64,000 bases of DNA from Gordonia bronchialis DSM 43247. Its GTDB lineage: Bacteria; Actinomycetota; Actinomycetes; Mycobacteriales; Mycobacteriaceae. Location of the stretch: assembly GCF_000024785.1 (NCBI RefSeq), contig NC_013441.1, forward strand, positions 1,922,001-1,986,000, given 5' to 3'. The notes beneath the pieces were generated by a model. That model ran no database searches, was not told where the DNA came from, and worked only from the letters and a program-made list of their open reading frames with translations. How positions within the stretch are numbered: the stretch's first letter is position 1; each line of letters starts with the position of its first letter. This document shows, one piece after another, positions 17,911-26,563 of the stretch. Made by a program: the position numbers and the translations under genes.

Positions 17911-19023
17911 GTGGACGAGAACACCGTGGGGGGCTCGGTGTCCGACGCCGGTTCCGGCGAGGTCCAGGCAGTGGTGCTGGTCGGCGGAAAAGGCACCCGG
18001 CTGCGGCCGCTCACCCTGTCCGCGCCCAAGCCGATGTTGCCGACCGCCGGGCTGCCGTTCCTGACCCACCTGTTGTCGCGCATCCGGGCGGCAGGCATCC
18101 GGGACGTCGTGCTGAGCACCTCGTTCAAGGCGAATGTGTTCAGTGAGTACTACGGCGATGGCTCCAAACTGGGTCTACGGCTCACCTACGTCACCGAGGA
18201 GTCACCGTTGGGCACCGGCGGTGGTATCCGCAACGTGCTCGACGTGATCACCGCCGACACCGTCGTCGTGTTCAACGGTGACGTCCTCGGCGGTACCGAC
18301 GTCCGCGAGGTCATCGACGGCCATCGGCAGTCGGGTGCCGACGTGACCCTGCACCTCGTCCGGGTCAGTGACCCCCGCGCGTTCGGCTGCGTGCCCACCG
18401 ACGACGAGGGCCGGGTGACGGCATTCCTGGAGAAGACACAGGACCCGCCGACCGACCAGATCAACGCCGGCACCTACGTGTTCCGCCGCGAGATCATCGA
18501 ATCGATCCCGGCCGGTATCCCGGTGTCGGTCGAACGCGAGGTCTTCCCCCGACTGTTGCTCGAGGGCAAACACATTCACGGCCACGTCGACCACGCCTAC
18601 TGGCGCGACATGGGCACCCCCGAGGACTTCGTCCGCGGATCGGCCGACCTCGTGCGCGGCATCGCACCCTCGCCCGCGCTCGGTGACCGGCACGGCGAGT
18701 CGCTGGTGCACGAGGGCGCCGGGGTGGGGCCGGGCGCCCTGCTCATCGGGGGGACGGTCGTGGGGCGCGGTGCCGAGGTCGGCCCACGCGCCCGGCTCGA
18801 CGGCGCGGTCATCTTCGACGGCGCCGTGATCGAGGCCGGGGCCGTGGTGGAACGCAGCATCGTCGGGTTCGGTGCGCGCGTGGGACCGCGGGCGCTGATC
18901 CGGGACACGGTGATCGGCGACGGCGCCGACATCGGGGCCCGCTGCGAACTGTTGCGCGGTGCGCGGGTGTGGCCCGGCATCCAGATCCCCGACAACGGGG
19001 TTCGGTTCTCGACCGACGTGTGA
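17911..19023 (+). CDS. manB: Mannose-1-phosphate guanylyltransferase-type nucleotidyltransferase
   Basis: A 370-residue sugar-1-phosphate nucleotidyltransferase. The N-terminal pyrophosphorylase signature VVLVGGKGTRLRPLTLSAPKPMLP, the Asp in FNGDVLGGTD and the YWRDMGTPEDF block are present. From about residue 255 there is a left-handed beta-helix of hexapeptide repeats (for example VGPGALLIGGTVVGRGAEVG). The usual product is GDP-mannose for mannan and lipoglycan synthesis. The mycobacterial name manB is used for Rv3264c; the sugar specificity is inferred. The GTG at 17911 has GGAAGGA upstream. Confidence 0.85.
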   Translation: MDENTVGGSVSDAGSGEVQAVVLVGGKGTRLRPLTLSAPKPMLPTAGLPFLTHLLSRIRAAGIRDVVLSTSFKANVFSEYYGDGSKLGLRLTYVTEESPLGTGGGIRNVLDVITADTVVVFNGDVLGGTDVREVIDGHRQSGADVTLHLVRVSDPRAFGCVPTDDEGRVTAFLEKTQDPPTDQINAGTYVFRREIIESIPAGIPVSVEREVFPRLLLEGKHIHGHVDHAYWRDMGTPEDFVRGSADLVRGIAPSPALGDRHGESLVHEGAGVGPGALLIGGTVVGRGAEVGPRARLDGAVIFDGAVIEAGAVVERSIVGFGARVGPRALIRDTVIGDGADIGARCELLRGARVWPGIQIPDNGVRFSTDV

Positions 19024-19032
19024 GCGGACCGC

Positions 19033-19671
19033 TCAGCGTGCCTTGGCGGCGGCGAGGACACCGGCACCGAGCGGGATGACCACCGGCAGGAGCTGCTCGT
19101 CGTCGGCGATGATCATGGCCGCCTCCCGGGCGGCGGCGGTCACCGGGTCGTTGCGGCCGGGATCGCCGACCGCACCGTCGGCGGTGGCGTTGTGCACCAC
19201 CACCACACCGCCGGGCCGCAGCATCCGGATGGCCTCGCGCACGTAACGCGGGTGATCGATCAGCGGGCCGTCGACGAACACCAGGTCATAGGACGCGTCG
19301 GTGAGGCGGGGGAGCACCTCGGTGGGGGTGCCGTTGATCAGACGCGTCCGCCCGGCCGGGATGTCGCCGCCGGCAAAGGAGCGCCGCGCGGCGCGGTGAT
19401 GCTCGGGTTCGGGGTCGATCGTCGTCAGCACACCATCGGGCGCCATCCCGTTGAGCAGCCACAATCCGCTCACGCCGGTCCCGGTGCCGATCTCGACGAC
19501 GGCACGTGCGTCGGTCGCGCGGGCCAAGAGCGCCAGCAGCGCGCCCACCGAGGGACTCACCGGGTTCGTGCCCAGCTCCGCCGCGCGGGTACGGGCGGCC
19601 AGCAGGGCGTCGTCCTCGACGATGGCCGACTCCGCATAGGAGATGAGGGCCGGCGATGATGAGTCGGTCAC
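19033..19671 (-). CDS. SAM-dependent O-methyltransferase
   Basis: A 212-residue catechol-O-methyltransferase-like protein. The SAM-binding motif VVEIGTGTGVSGLWLLNGM, the acidic motif TTIDPEPEHHRAARRSF, the metal-site region YDLVFVDGPLIDHPRYV and MLRPGGVVVVHNA are all recognisable. It resembles M. tuberculosis Rv1220c, which also neighbours sigE. It is convergent with manB (9-base gap) and divergent from sigE. The substrate is unknown. Confidence 0.85.
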   Translation of the reverse strand: MTDSSSPALISYAESAIVEDDALLAARTRAAELGTNPVSPSVGALLALLARATDARAVVEIGTGTGVSGLWLLNGMAPDGVLTTIDPEPEHHRAARRSFAGGDIPAGRTRLINGTPTEVLPRLTDASYDLVFVDGPLIDHPRYVREAIRMLRPGGVVVVHNATADGAVGDPGRNDPVTAAAREAAMIIADDEQLLPVVIPLGAGVLAAAKAR

Positions 19672-19842
19672 ACATCGAGGTTAATCCGCAGCCCGGACGA
19701 ACGCGCGGACGGCACGCCAACCCGGCGGCCGCACTTCCTCAGCGAAACCTCAGCCGACTCACACTGCGACCACACCACGGTGGGAGAGGGTGATTCTCGA
19801 GGCCGGGCGACCGGTGCCGGAATACCCGCCATGGTGTCCGAT

Positions 19843-19858
19843 GTTCACCCAAGTGAAC
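19843..19858. promoter_or_regulatory. 16-bp inverted repeat upstream of sigE
   Basis: GTTCAC-CCAA-GTGAAC is a perfect inverted repeat (6-bp arms, 4-bp spacer) about 75 bases before the sigE ATG. It suits a dimeric regulator in the sigE promoter region. No cognate regulator can be named from sequence. Confidence 0.4.
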
Positions 19859-19931
19859 GCATGGGACACTGGAATCGAATCGCCACGATGTCAGGTTGAC
19901 CGAGCAGCGAGAAAGGAACACACCACCCACG

Positions 19932-20537
19932 ATGACTGATCCCCTGGAGTCCGCCGACACCGTCCCTGCCGGGACTGCCGGGTTCGACGCCACCGGCAAC
20001 GATCTGTTGATGCCGTCCTGGGACGAACTGGTGCGTGAGCACGCCGATCGTGTGTACCGCCTCGCCTATCGCCTCTCGGGAAATCAGCACGACGCCGAGG
20101 ACCTGACCCAGGAGACGTTCATCCGCGTGTTCCGGTCGCTGTCGAATTATCGGCCCGGAACCTTCGAGGGCTGGTTGCACCGCATCACCACCAACCTGTT
20201 CCTGGACATGGTGCGTCGCCGCAACAAGATCCGCATGGAGGCGCTGCCCGAGGAGTACGACCGCGTACCGGCCGACACCCCGGACCCGCAGCAGGTCTTC
20301 GATGCCACCAACCTCGATCCCGACCTGCAACGCGCGCTCGACTCGCTGGCCCCGGAATTCCGCGCCGCAGTGGTGTTGTGCGACATCGAGGGTCTGTCCT
20401 ACGAGGAGATCGCCACGACGCTCGGCGTCAAGCTCGGCACCGTGCGCAGCCGTATCCACCGAGGTCGGCAGACCATCCGCGATGCTCTCGCCGCCCAGGG
20501 GCACACCAGCAGCCGGTCGGTTGCCGTGGGCCGCTGA
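19932..20537 (+). CDS. sigE: ECF RNA polymerase sigma factor SigE
   Basis: A 201-residue extracytoplasmic-function sigma factor for envelope stress. Region 2 is at about residues 23-90 ([36 protein letters not shown] ending in [10 protein letters not shown]). Region 4 is at about 130-185 ([38 protein letters not shown]). ATG 19932 follows AAAGGA; an in-frame TTG at 19896 would add 12 residues, and alternative starts are known for mycobacterial SigE. rseA, htrA and tatB follow on the same strand, the classical mycobacterial order. A 16-bp palindrome lies upstream. Confidence 0.92.
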   Translation: MTDPLESADTVPAGTAGFDATGNDLLMPSWDELVREHADRVYRLAYRLSGNQHDAEDLTQETFIRVFRSLSNYRPGTFEGWLHRITTNLFLDMVRRRNKIRMEALPEEYDRVPADTPDPQQVFDATNLDPDLQRALDSLAPEFRAAVVLCDIEGLSYEEIATTLGVKLGTVRSRIHRGRQTIRDALAAQGHTSSRSVAVGR

Positions 20538-20715
20538 CCTGTCCCGGCGTCGGACACCCGACATGAACTCGGCCGGCCGGGAACCTTGCCACCGTCGGCG
20601 ACGTTGTCACTTTCGGATAAGCTGGGACGCCGCACGCCCACCCACACCAATGTGATCGCGTGCGACCAGGCCACGGTGCTACGGCGACGAACGTCGCGGA
20701 AAGGGGTGAACGACG

Positions 20716-21231
20716 ATGATGGATGGTCATCGAGGTCGGCCAACCCGAGGTGCGCAGGTCGGGGAGCCGGGTTCGTCACCCTCTTTCCGTCGTCGCCGCT
20801 CCGCGTGGGACCCGTCCCGGTGGACACCCGCGCCGTCGTCGATCGAACCCAACCGCGGCTACCGTGCTCCCGGCAGGCCCGGTGGTCGCCGATTCGCGCC
20901 GACCGAGCATCTCGCTCCGGAGGCCGTCGCGGCCTTCGTCGACGGCGAACTCGGCATGACCGCCCACATGCGCGCCACCCATCACCTCGCCCTCTGCCCG
21001 GAGTGCGTGGCCGCCGTCGACGCCCAGACCTCGGCGCGGGCCCGCCTACGCGAATCGGGTCGGGTCTCGATCCCCGATTCACTGCTCAGTCAGCTGACCC
21101 AGATCCCGACGCGCGAGATCGACATGACCTCGGGGGACGCCGCCACCGACCGGATGCCGGGTGCTTTCCCGGCGTCGTCCATCCCCGCGCCGATGACACG
21201 CGGCCGGATGACGCGTCGGTGGGGCCGCTGA
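20716..21231 (+). CDS. rseA: Zinc-binding anti-sigma factor RseA
   Basis: A 171-residue soluble anti-sigma factor with the ZAS signature His90-x3-Cys94-x2-Cys97 in THHLALCPECVAAV, preceded by a HLAPEAVAAFVDGELG segment typical of actinobacterial RseA. It should bind SigE and release it on oxidation or after proteolysis. The first 55 residues are Arg/Pro-rich and variable. The start ATG follows an AAAGGGG site; a second ATG comes directly after. The gap from sigE is 178 bases, enough for a separate promoter. The htrA frame begins one base after this stop. Confidence 0.88.
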   Translation: MMDGHRGRPTRGAQVGEPGSSPSFRRRRSAWDPSRWTPAPSSIEPNRGYRAPGRPGGRRFAPTEHLAPEAVAAFVDGELGMTAHMRATHHLALCPECVAAVDAQTSARARLRESGRVSIPDSLLSQLTQIPTREIDMTSGDAATDRMPGAFPASSIPAPMTRGRMTRRWGR

Positions 21232-21232
21232 T

Positions 21233-22885
21233 TTGGACCGCAACAACGAAGTGAACGGTGGCGGGGACGTGAACGACGGCGGTGCGAACGACAGCGACGG
21301 TGCCGACACCAGGGGCGCTGACAACAAGGGCGCTGACAACAGGGACGCTGACAACAGGGACCCGAACAGCGGTAACGCTCGGGAGGCGATTTTCTCCCCA
21401 TTCGCGCGCCCGGAGAACCCGGGCGCCGGGGCAACGGTCGTCGGCGATCCCGCCGCCACGTCGCGTCGCAGCCTGCATGTGCCGGTCTCGCCGGGAACCG
21501 CTCAGGTCTTCGGTCGGCCCGACGGTGCGCACGGATCGTTCGCGACCTCGCCGTCGACGCAAACTCCCCAACCGCACATCGCTCCGCCCGACCCGGTGCT
21601 CGCGGAGGCGTTCGGCCGGCCCGCGGGTTCCGACGAGACCCTGCAGCGCGACCCGCTCGCGACCTATGGCGAAGCCGACGACGAGCCGGCGCCGGCCGAC
21701 CCGTGGCGCGACCCGGAGAGCCCGGCGCATCTCGACACCCCCGCGGTCGCCGTCGCCACGCCCGCCCCACCGAGCGCTCCCGGTCCCAAACTGGGAGTGC
21801 GCGACATCCTCTTCGGCAACCGCGTCAGTTGGGTGGCCCTCGTGGTGCTCGCGGTCATCGCGCTGCTCATCGGCATTCTCGGCGGGCTGATGGGCCGGAT
21901 GACCGCCGGCACTTCGGCGCCCCTGCACAGCAACACCGTCGAACTGTCCACCGACGACTCCACCGGTAACGGCGACCCGCGTTCGCCCGTCGCCCGCGTG
22001 GTGCAGGCGGTGGAACGCTCAGTGGTGGAGATCGACGTCCGTACCGCGAGCGCGTCGGGGACGGGGTCGGGTTTCGTGATCAGTCCCCAGGGCTACATCC
22101 TCACGAACAATCACGTGATCTCGATGGCCGCGACCGAACGCAGCGCCAGGCTGGAGGTCGTCTTCTTCGATCGCCAGCGTGTGCCCGCACGGGTCGTCGG
22201 GCGCGACCCCAAGACCGACCTCGCGGTGATCAAGGTCGACAACGTCGCCAACCTGGTGGTCGCGAAGCTGGGTAACTCCGGTGACCTGCAGATCGGTGAA
22301 GAGGTCGTCGCCTTCGGTTCGCCACTCGGCCTCAACCGAACCGTGACCAGCGGAATCGTCAGCGCGCTCAACCGTGCCGTGGCGTTGGCGCCGGATGCGG
22401 AATCCGACACCGACGCGGTCATCGACGCCATCCAGACCGACGCGGCGATCAACCCCGGCAACTCGGGCGGCCCGCTGGTGAACGATCGCGCGCAGGTCGT
22501 CGGCATCAACACCGCCATCCGCAGCGGTGGTGGCGGCTCGATCGGACTGGGCTTCGCGATCCCGATCAGCCAGGCCGAACCAATCGCGCAGACCCTCATC
22601 CGTGACGGTGCGGTCAAGCACCCACAGATCGGGGTCAACGTCAGCTCGGTCCGCAACGAACGCGTTCTCGGGGCCCAGGTCCGCAACGTGGTCAGCGGTG
22701 GTCCCGCCGATCGTGCCGGACTGCGCGAGAACGACGTGATCGTGCAGTTCAACGGCCGGCCGGTGGAAAGCGCCGACGAGTTGAATGTCGCGGTGCGTAC
22801 CGCGAAGATCGGCGAGTCAGTACCATTCAAGTACTCCCGGGACAATCGGGTGTTCACCGGCACCATCACGCCCGTCAGTGACTGA
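21233..22885 (+). CDS. htrA: HtrA-family serine protease with PDZ domain
   Basis: A 550-residue membrane-anchored envelope quality-control protease. Residues 1-195 are a low-complexity cytoplasmic region, with a transmembrane helix at about 199-220. The trypsin-like domain has His294 (TNNHV), Asp329 (KTDLAV) and Ser411 (NPGNSGGP). A PDZ domain occupies about 455-545 ([20 protein letters not shown]). The TTG at 21233 is used as start, one base after rseA; GTG 21251 is an alternative. In mycobacteria HtrA belongs to the SigE stress response. Three 15-bp tandem units near the 5' end (21317-21361) encode an Asn/Asp-rich stretch. Confidence 0.92.
   Translation: MDRNNEVNGGGDVNDGGANDSDGADTRGADNKGADNRDADNRDPNSGNAREAIFSPFARPENPGAGATVVGDPAATSRRSLHVPVSPGTAQVFGRPDGAHGSFATSPSTQTPQPHIAPPDPVLAEAFGRPAGSDETLQRDPLATYGEADDEPAPADPWRDPESPAHLDTPAVAVATPAPPSAPGPKLGVRDILFGNRVSWVALVVLAVIALLIGILGGLMGRMTAGTSAPLHSNTVELSTDDSTGNGDPRSPVARVVQAVERSVVEIDVRTASASGTGSGFVISPQGYILTNNHVISMAATERSARLEVVFFDRQRVPARVVGRDPKTDLAVIKVDNVANLVVAKLGNSGDLQIGEEVVAFGSPLGLNRTVTSGIVSALNRAVALAPDAESDTDAVIDAIQTDAAINPGNSGGPLVNDRAQVVGINTAIRSGGGGSIGLGFAIPISQAEPIAQTLIRDGAVKHPQIGVNVSSVRNERVLGAQVRNVVSGGPADRAGLRENDVIVQFNGRPVESADELNVAVRTAKIGESVPFKYSRDNRVFTGTITPVSD
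21317..21361 (+). repeat. Three 15-bp tandem units inside htrA
   Basis: GCTGACAACAAGGGC at 21317-21331 is followed by two copies of GCTGACAACAGGGAC at 21332-21361. They stay in frame and encode a repeated five-residue Ala-Asp-Asn-(Lys/Arg)-(Gly/Asp) unit in the disordered cytoplasmic N-terminus. Confidence 0.85.
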
Positions 22886-22893
22886 GGCATCCC

Positions 22894-23376
22894 ATGTTCA
22901 GCAGCATCGGTTGGGGAGAGATCGCGATCCTGGTGATCGCGGGTCTCATCATCCTCGGTCCGGAACGCCTGCCCGGAGCCATCTCCTGGACGTTCAAATC
23001 CCTGCGTCAGGTCCGTGACTATGCGACGGGTGCGACCAGCCAGCTCAAGGACGAACTGGGCACCGACTTCGAGGACCTGCGCAAACCGCTGGCCGAACTG
23101 AACGAATTGCGTGGCATGACCCCGCGGTCGATTGTCACCAAACACCTGCTCGACGGGGACGACTCCGTCTTCCGGATGGTCTCCGACGCAACGACTTTCG
23201 ACCGGACGGCGGATACGCCGGCGGTCAAGCCGGTATCTGCGCCGATGCCCGAGACGCCGACGCCCGAGTCAACGGATCGCCAGGGGTCGAACACGAGCGG
23301 GACGAAGCGTCCGGGCGTCGAGATGCGCAAGCACAGCAACCGTAAACCGGCGGTGGAGGACTGGGACGCCACCTGA
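22894..23376 (+). CDS. tatB: Sec-independent protein translocase TatB
   Basis: A 160-residue Tat translocon subunit. It has the short N-terminal membrane helix [21 protein letters not shown], the GPERLP hinge and an amphipathic helix ([26 protein letters not shown]), then a polar variable tail. The length exceeds TatA, and the Glu residue in the N-terminal helix supports TatB. It starts 8 bases after htrA, so it is probably in the same transcript, as in M. tuberculosis (Rv1221-Rv1224). Its 3' end is convergent with mrp. Confidence 0.92.
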   Translation: MFSSIGWGEIAILVIAGLIILGPERLPGAISWTFKSLRQVRDYATGATSQLKDELGTDFEDLRKPLAELNELRGMTPRSIVTKHLLDGDDSVFRMVSDATTFDRTADTPAVKPVSAPMPETPTPESTDRQGSNTSGTKRPGVEMRKHSNRKPAVEDWDAT

Positions 23377-23408
23377 GTGGTTCGCGCCGGGGAGACCTCG
23401 CTTCGAGA

Positions 23409-24554
23409 TCAGTCGTGGCGTACCGTGTCGAGTCCGAGACTCATCCCGGCCAGGCCGCGTTTGCGAACCGCCAGCCGCTCCGCGATCGTCCGCAACGCCG
23501 ACCCGGACGCCGACTCGGGCGCCGACAACACCACCGGCACGCCGGCGTCACCGCCCTCACGCAGAGTCGTCTCCAGCGGAACCTGCCCGAGCAACTCCAC
23601 CGGCGCGCCCACGGCGCGGGTGAGTCGTTGCGCCACCTGCTCGCCGCCGCCGGCGCCGAACGGCTCCATCCGCGTGCCGTCGGGCAGTTCGAGCCAGGAC
23701 ATGTTCTCCACGACCCCGAGAATCTTCTGGCGGGTCTGCAGGGCGATCGCGCCGGCCCGCTCGGCCACCTCGGCAGCCGCCTGCTGCGGGGTGGTGATCA
23801 CCAGGATCTCGGCACCGGGGATCAGCTGGGCGATCGAGATGGCGACATCACCGGTGCCGGGCGGCAGATCGAGCAGCAGGACGTCGAGATCGCCCCAGTA
23901 CACATCGGCGAGGAACTGCTGAAGAGCGCGGTGCAGCATCGGTCCACGCCAGGTCACCGGGGTGTTGCCGTCGGTGAACTGGCCGATCGAGATGAACTTC
24001 ACGCCATGGCTGATCGGCGGCATGATCATCTTCTCGACCTGTGTCGGCTTCGCATCGCTGCCCAGCATCCGCGGAACCGAATGGCCGTAGATGTCCGCGT
24101 CGAGGACGCCCACGCTGAGTCCGCGTGCGGCCAGCGCGGTCGCGAGATTGACCGTCACACTCGACTTGCCGACGCCGCCCTTGCCGGAAGCCACCGCATA
24201 CACCCGGGTCAATGAGCCGGGCTGGGCAAACGGGATCACCGGCTCCGCCTTGTCGCCACGCAACTTCTTGCGCAGCTCGGTGCGTTGCTCGTCGTTCATC
24301 ACGTCGAGATCCACGCGGACGGTGCCGGCGCCGGGGACGTCCGCGACGGCACTCCGGACGCGGTCGGCGATCTCGTTGCGCATCGGGCAGCCCGACGTCG
24401 TCAGGTAGACCGACACGTCGATACTCGCGTCGTCGTTGATCGACACCGATTTGACCATGCCGATCTCGGTGATGGGCTTACCGATCTCGGGGTCGCGAAC
24501 CTTGCTCAACGCAGCGCGAACCGAGGATTCCGTGGGGGAGACTCCGATTGTCAT
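23409..24554 (-). CDS. mrp: Mrp/ApbC iron-sulfur cluster carrier ATPase
   Basis: A 381-residue protein. An N-terminal MIP18/DUF59 domain (residues about 8-95, with the conserved LTTSGCPMRNEI cysteine) is fused to a ParA-like P-loop ATPase (GKGGVGKSSVT at 124-134). It is expected to carry [4Fe-4S] clusters to apoproteins. The ATG at 24554 is chosen; the longer open frame starts in the intergenic gap. The C-terminal CxxC that bridges the cluster in E. coli ApbC is absent: the equivalent segment reads ENMSWLELPDGTRMEPFGAGGG. I recall similar loss in mycobacterial Mrp. It corresponds to Rv1229c. Confidence 0.9.
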   Translation of the reverse strand: MTIGVSPTESSVRAALSKVRDPEIGKPITEIGMVKSVSINDDASIDVSVYLTTSGCPMRNEIADRVRSAVADVPGAGTVRVDLDVMNDEQRTELRKKLRGDKAEPVIPFAQPGSLTRVYAVASGKGGVGKSSVTVNLATALAARGLSVGVLDADIYGHSVPRMLGSDAKPTQVEKMIMPPISHGVKFISIGQFTDGNTPVTWRGPMLHRALQQFLADVYWGDLDVLLLDLPPGTGDVAISIAQLIPGAEILVITTPQQAAAEVAERAGAIALQTRQKILGVVENMSWLELPDGTRMEPFGAGGGEQVAQRLTRAVGAPVELLGQVPLETTLREGGDAGVPVVLSAPESASGSALRTIAERLAVRKRGLAGMSLGLDTVRHD

Positions 24555-24564
24555 CCCCACCAGC

Positions 24565-25698
24565 CTACCGTCGGGGCACCGGGGTGGAATCCGCGGTCGG
24601 CGGAGTGGTCTGGGCACGACCGGAGCGGGGCGCCTCCTGGCGCGGAGCGTTCTGTTTGGGTGTCGCCCGGGGCTGGCCCGGCAGCGGCGGCAGGGTGATC
24701 GTCGGAAGGCAGATCACCAGGCAGGGCGGCGGGGTGGACGTCGTGCTCGACGAGGTCGAGGATTCGGACTCGCTGCCGCTGGGCCGCGACGGTGTGGACG
24801 GCTTGGACGACGAGGAGCGCGATGAGGACTTCGCGTGCTTGGGTTCGGGGATCGGATTGGTCGGCATCACGCCGGTCGCGTAGGCGCCCGCCCAGCTCAG
24901 CACGTTTGCGACGTATTCCATCGAGTGGTTGTAACGCAGGACCGCGGCGACCTTGTTGCGGTCGTTCATGATGTCGGTGACCCCGGCGCAGAGGTAGCGC
25001 CCGGCCGAGTAGGTCGCGTCGAAGACGTTGTTGGGGTCGGCTTTCCCGTCACCGTTGCCGTCCGAGCCCCAGGCCGCCCAGGTGCTCGGGATGAACTGCA
25101 TGGGGCCCATCGCCCGGTCGTGGCCGGAGTCGCCGTCGATGCGTCCGCCGTCGGTGTCGCGGATGACGGCGTTGCCGGCGAGCGAACCGTCGAGAACGGG
25201 TCCCGCGATGGGATTGATCGTGGTGCCGTATTGATCCACCGAACCGTTGCTCGCGTGGTTCGACTCGATGCGCCCGATCCCGGCCAGCAGGAACCACGGC
25301 AGTTTGCATTGCGGGGATTCGGCCCCGATGCGGTTCGCGGCGAGCTTGTAGGCCTGCAGGACGATGCCGGGGATGCCGAGCGGCCCGGAGGGCAGATCGG
25401 CGGCGATGCGGAACTGTGGAGCGATCGCGGCGACCGCCTTCGGAGGCGGCGGGGCGAACCCGAGCGGTGCGGTCGGCGTCGACGCGACGATCTCGGCGAC
25501 GATCACCGGGAGATCGTCGGTCACCGTGGCCGTCGGTGCGATTCCGCCGTGGGCGCTCGAGGTGGCGGTGGCCAGCACCAGGGCCCCCACCACCGCGCTG
25601 CCGGTGGCGACGCTCAGGACGCGCCGCGGATACCGGTGCGGCCGGCGAGGTCCCCGGGCACGCCGGAACAGGCCGCCGCGACCCGACAGAGAACTCAT
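24565..25698 (-). CDS. Secreted lytic murein transglycosylase-like protein
   Basis: A 377-residue exported protein. The N-terminus is Arg-rich with a hydrophobic signal/anchor at about residues 28-48. The soluble lytic transglycosylase-type fold is shown by PWFLLAGIGRIESNH (catalytic Glu145), GRIDGDSGHDRAMGPMQFIPSTWAAWG, DPNNVFDATYSAGRYLC and VLRYNHSMEYVANVLSWA. The last 110 residues are Ser/Thr/Pro-rich low complexity. It should cleave peptidoglycan glycan strands. By order it corresponds to M. tuberculosis Rv1230c. ATG 25698 is chosen; GTG 25707 is possible. Confidence 0.85.
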   Translation of the reverse strand: MSSLSGRGGLFRRARGPRRPHRYPRRVLSVATGSAVVGALVLATATSSAHGGIAPTATVTDDLPVIVAEIVASTPTAPLGFAPPPPKAVAAIAPQFRIAADLPSGPLGIPGIVLQAYKLAANRIGAESPQCKLPWFLLAGIGRIESNHASNGSVDQYGTTINPIAGPVLDGSLAGNAVIRDTDGGRIDGDSGHDRAMGPMQFIPSTWAAWGSDGNGDGKADPNNVFDATYSAGRYLCAGVTDIMNDRNKVAAVLRYNHSMEYVANVLSWAGAYATGVMPTNPIPEPKHAKSSSRSSSSKPSTPSRPSGSESESSTSSSTTSTPPPCLVICLPTITLPPLPGQPRATPKQNAPRQEAPRSGRAQTTPPTADSTPVPRR

Positions 25699-26032
25699 CG
25701 GGTCCGACACCCGACGGTCATCGAACCCGGTACAACGCCACACGCGTCGGTCGCGCGCGGACACACCCGTTCGCTCACGTTCGCTCCGTTGCTCTCACGC
25801 ATAACTCATCTGCCCCCGACAGCACGGTGAATCAGTTCACGGGCGGCACCCGGCCGACCCGAATCTGTGACCCACCATACATATGGGTCGGGTGACCCAA
25901 TGCAGGAACCGTCGCATTGTGCGCTCACCTACAGAAGATCGAACCGATCGCCACAGAAGTTACCCCGCCACATCCGCAGGTGGCCGCCCCGGACCGATCA
26001 GTGGTTACCGATCAGGGAACCCGCGGGACATC
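25699..26032. other. Intergenic region with alternative hairpins
   Basis: About 330 bases without a convincing gene, upstream of the transglycosylase gene. The notable part is 25868-25899: TGACCCA (25868-25874), TGGGTC (25884-25889) and GACCCA (25894-25899). The middle arm can pair with either side, giving two mutually exclusive hairpins. Short overlapping open frames here have no recognisable motif. Confidence 0.5.
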
Positions 26033-26563
26033 TCATTCGGCCGGTCGTCGACGATGCCCGTCCGGGCGTTGGGGCTGACCGTCGTCGGGGCCACGGGTGA
26101 GTCGCTCGGTGAGCTCGTCGAGCAGATCGTCGAGTTCCTTGCGCAGGTAGTCGCGCGAGACGGTGTCGCCGACGGCGAGCCGGACGGCGGCGAGTTCGCG
26201 GGCGAGGAACTCGGTGTCGGCCTTGGTCTGGGCCGCACGGGCGCGGTCCTCGTCGAGGGCCACGCGGTCGCGGTTCTCCTGCCGATTCTGCGCCAGCAGG
26301 ATCAGCGGCGCCGCGTACGCCGCCTGCGTGGAGAAGGCCAGATTGAGCAGGATGAACGGATAGGGGTCGAAGCGCAGCGACACGGCGAGCAGATTGAACG
26401 CGATCCACAGGATCACGATGACCGTCTGGATCGCGAGGTAGCGGCCGGTGCCCAGGAAGCGCGCGATGCGCTCGCTGTGCATCCCGATGACGTCGGAATC
26501 GAGGTTGAACGAGATGCCCCGGCGCGTGCTCGGGGTGTCGAGTTTGCGGCCGTGGTCGCTCAT
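26033..26563 (-). CDS. DUF1003 membrane protein
   Basis: A 176-residue protein with two transmembrane helices (about residues 40-62 and 70-92). The block FLGTGRYLAIQTVIVILWIAFN and PYPFILLNLAFSTQAAYAAPLILLAQNRQ is characteristic of DUF1003. A charged helical tail (QENRDRVALDEDRARAAQTKAD) follows. It overlaps the upstream MgtE-N/CBS gene by four bases (ATGA), so they are translationally coupled, as in M. tuberculosis Rv1231c-Rv1232c. Function is unknown. Confidence 0.85.
   Translation of the reverse strand: MSDHGRKLDTPSTRRGISFNLDSDVIGMHSERIARFLGTGRYLAIQTVIVILWIAFNLLAVSLRFDPYPFILLNLAFSTQAAYAAPLILLAQNRQENRDRVALDEDRARAAQTKADTEFLARELAAVRLAVGDTVSRDYLRKELDDLLDELTERLTRGPDDGQPQRPDGHRRRPAE

Noticed and set aside
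25867..26100. Short plus-strand frames in the gap before the DUF1003 gene
   Set aside because: They overlap the DUF1003 gene end and lack motifs.
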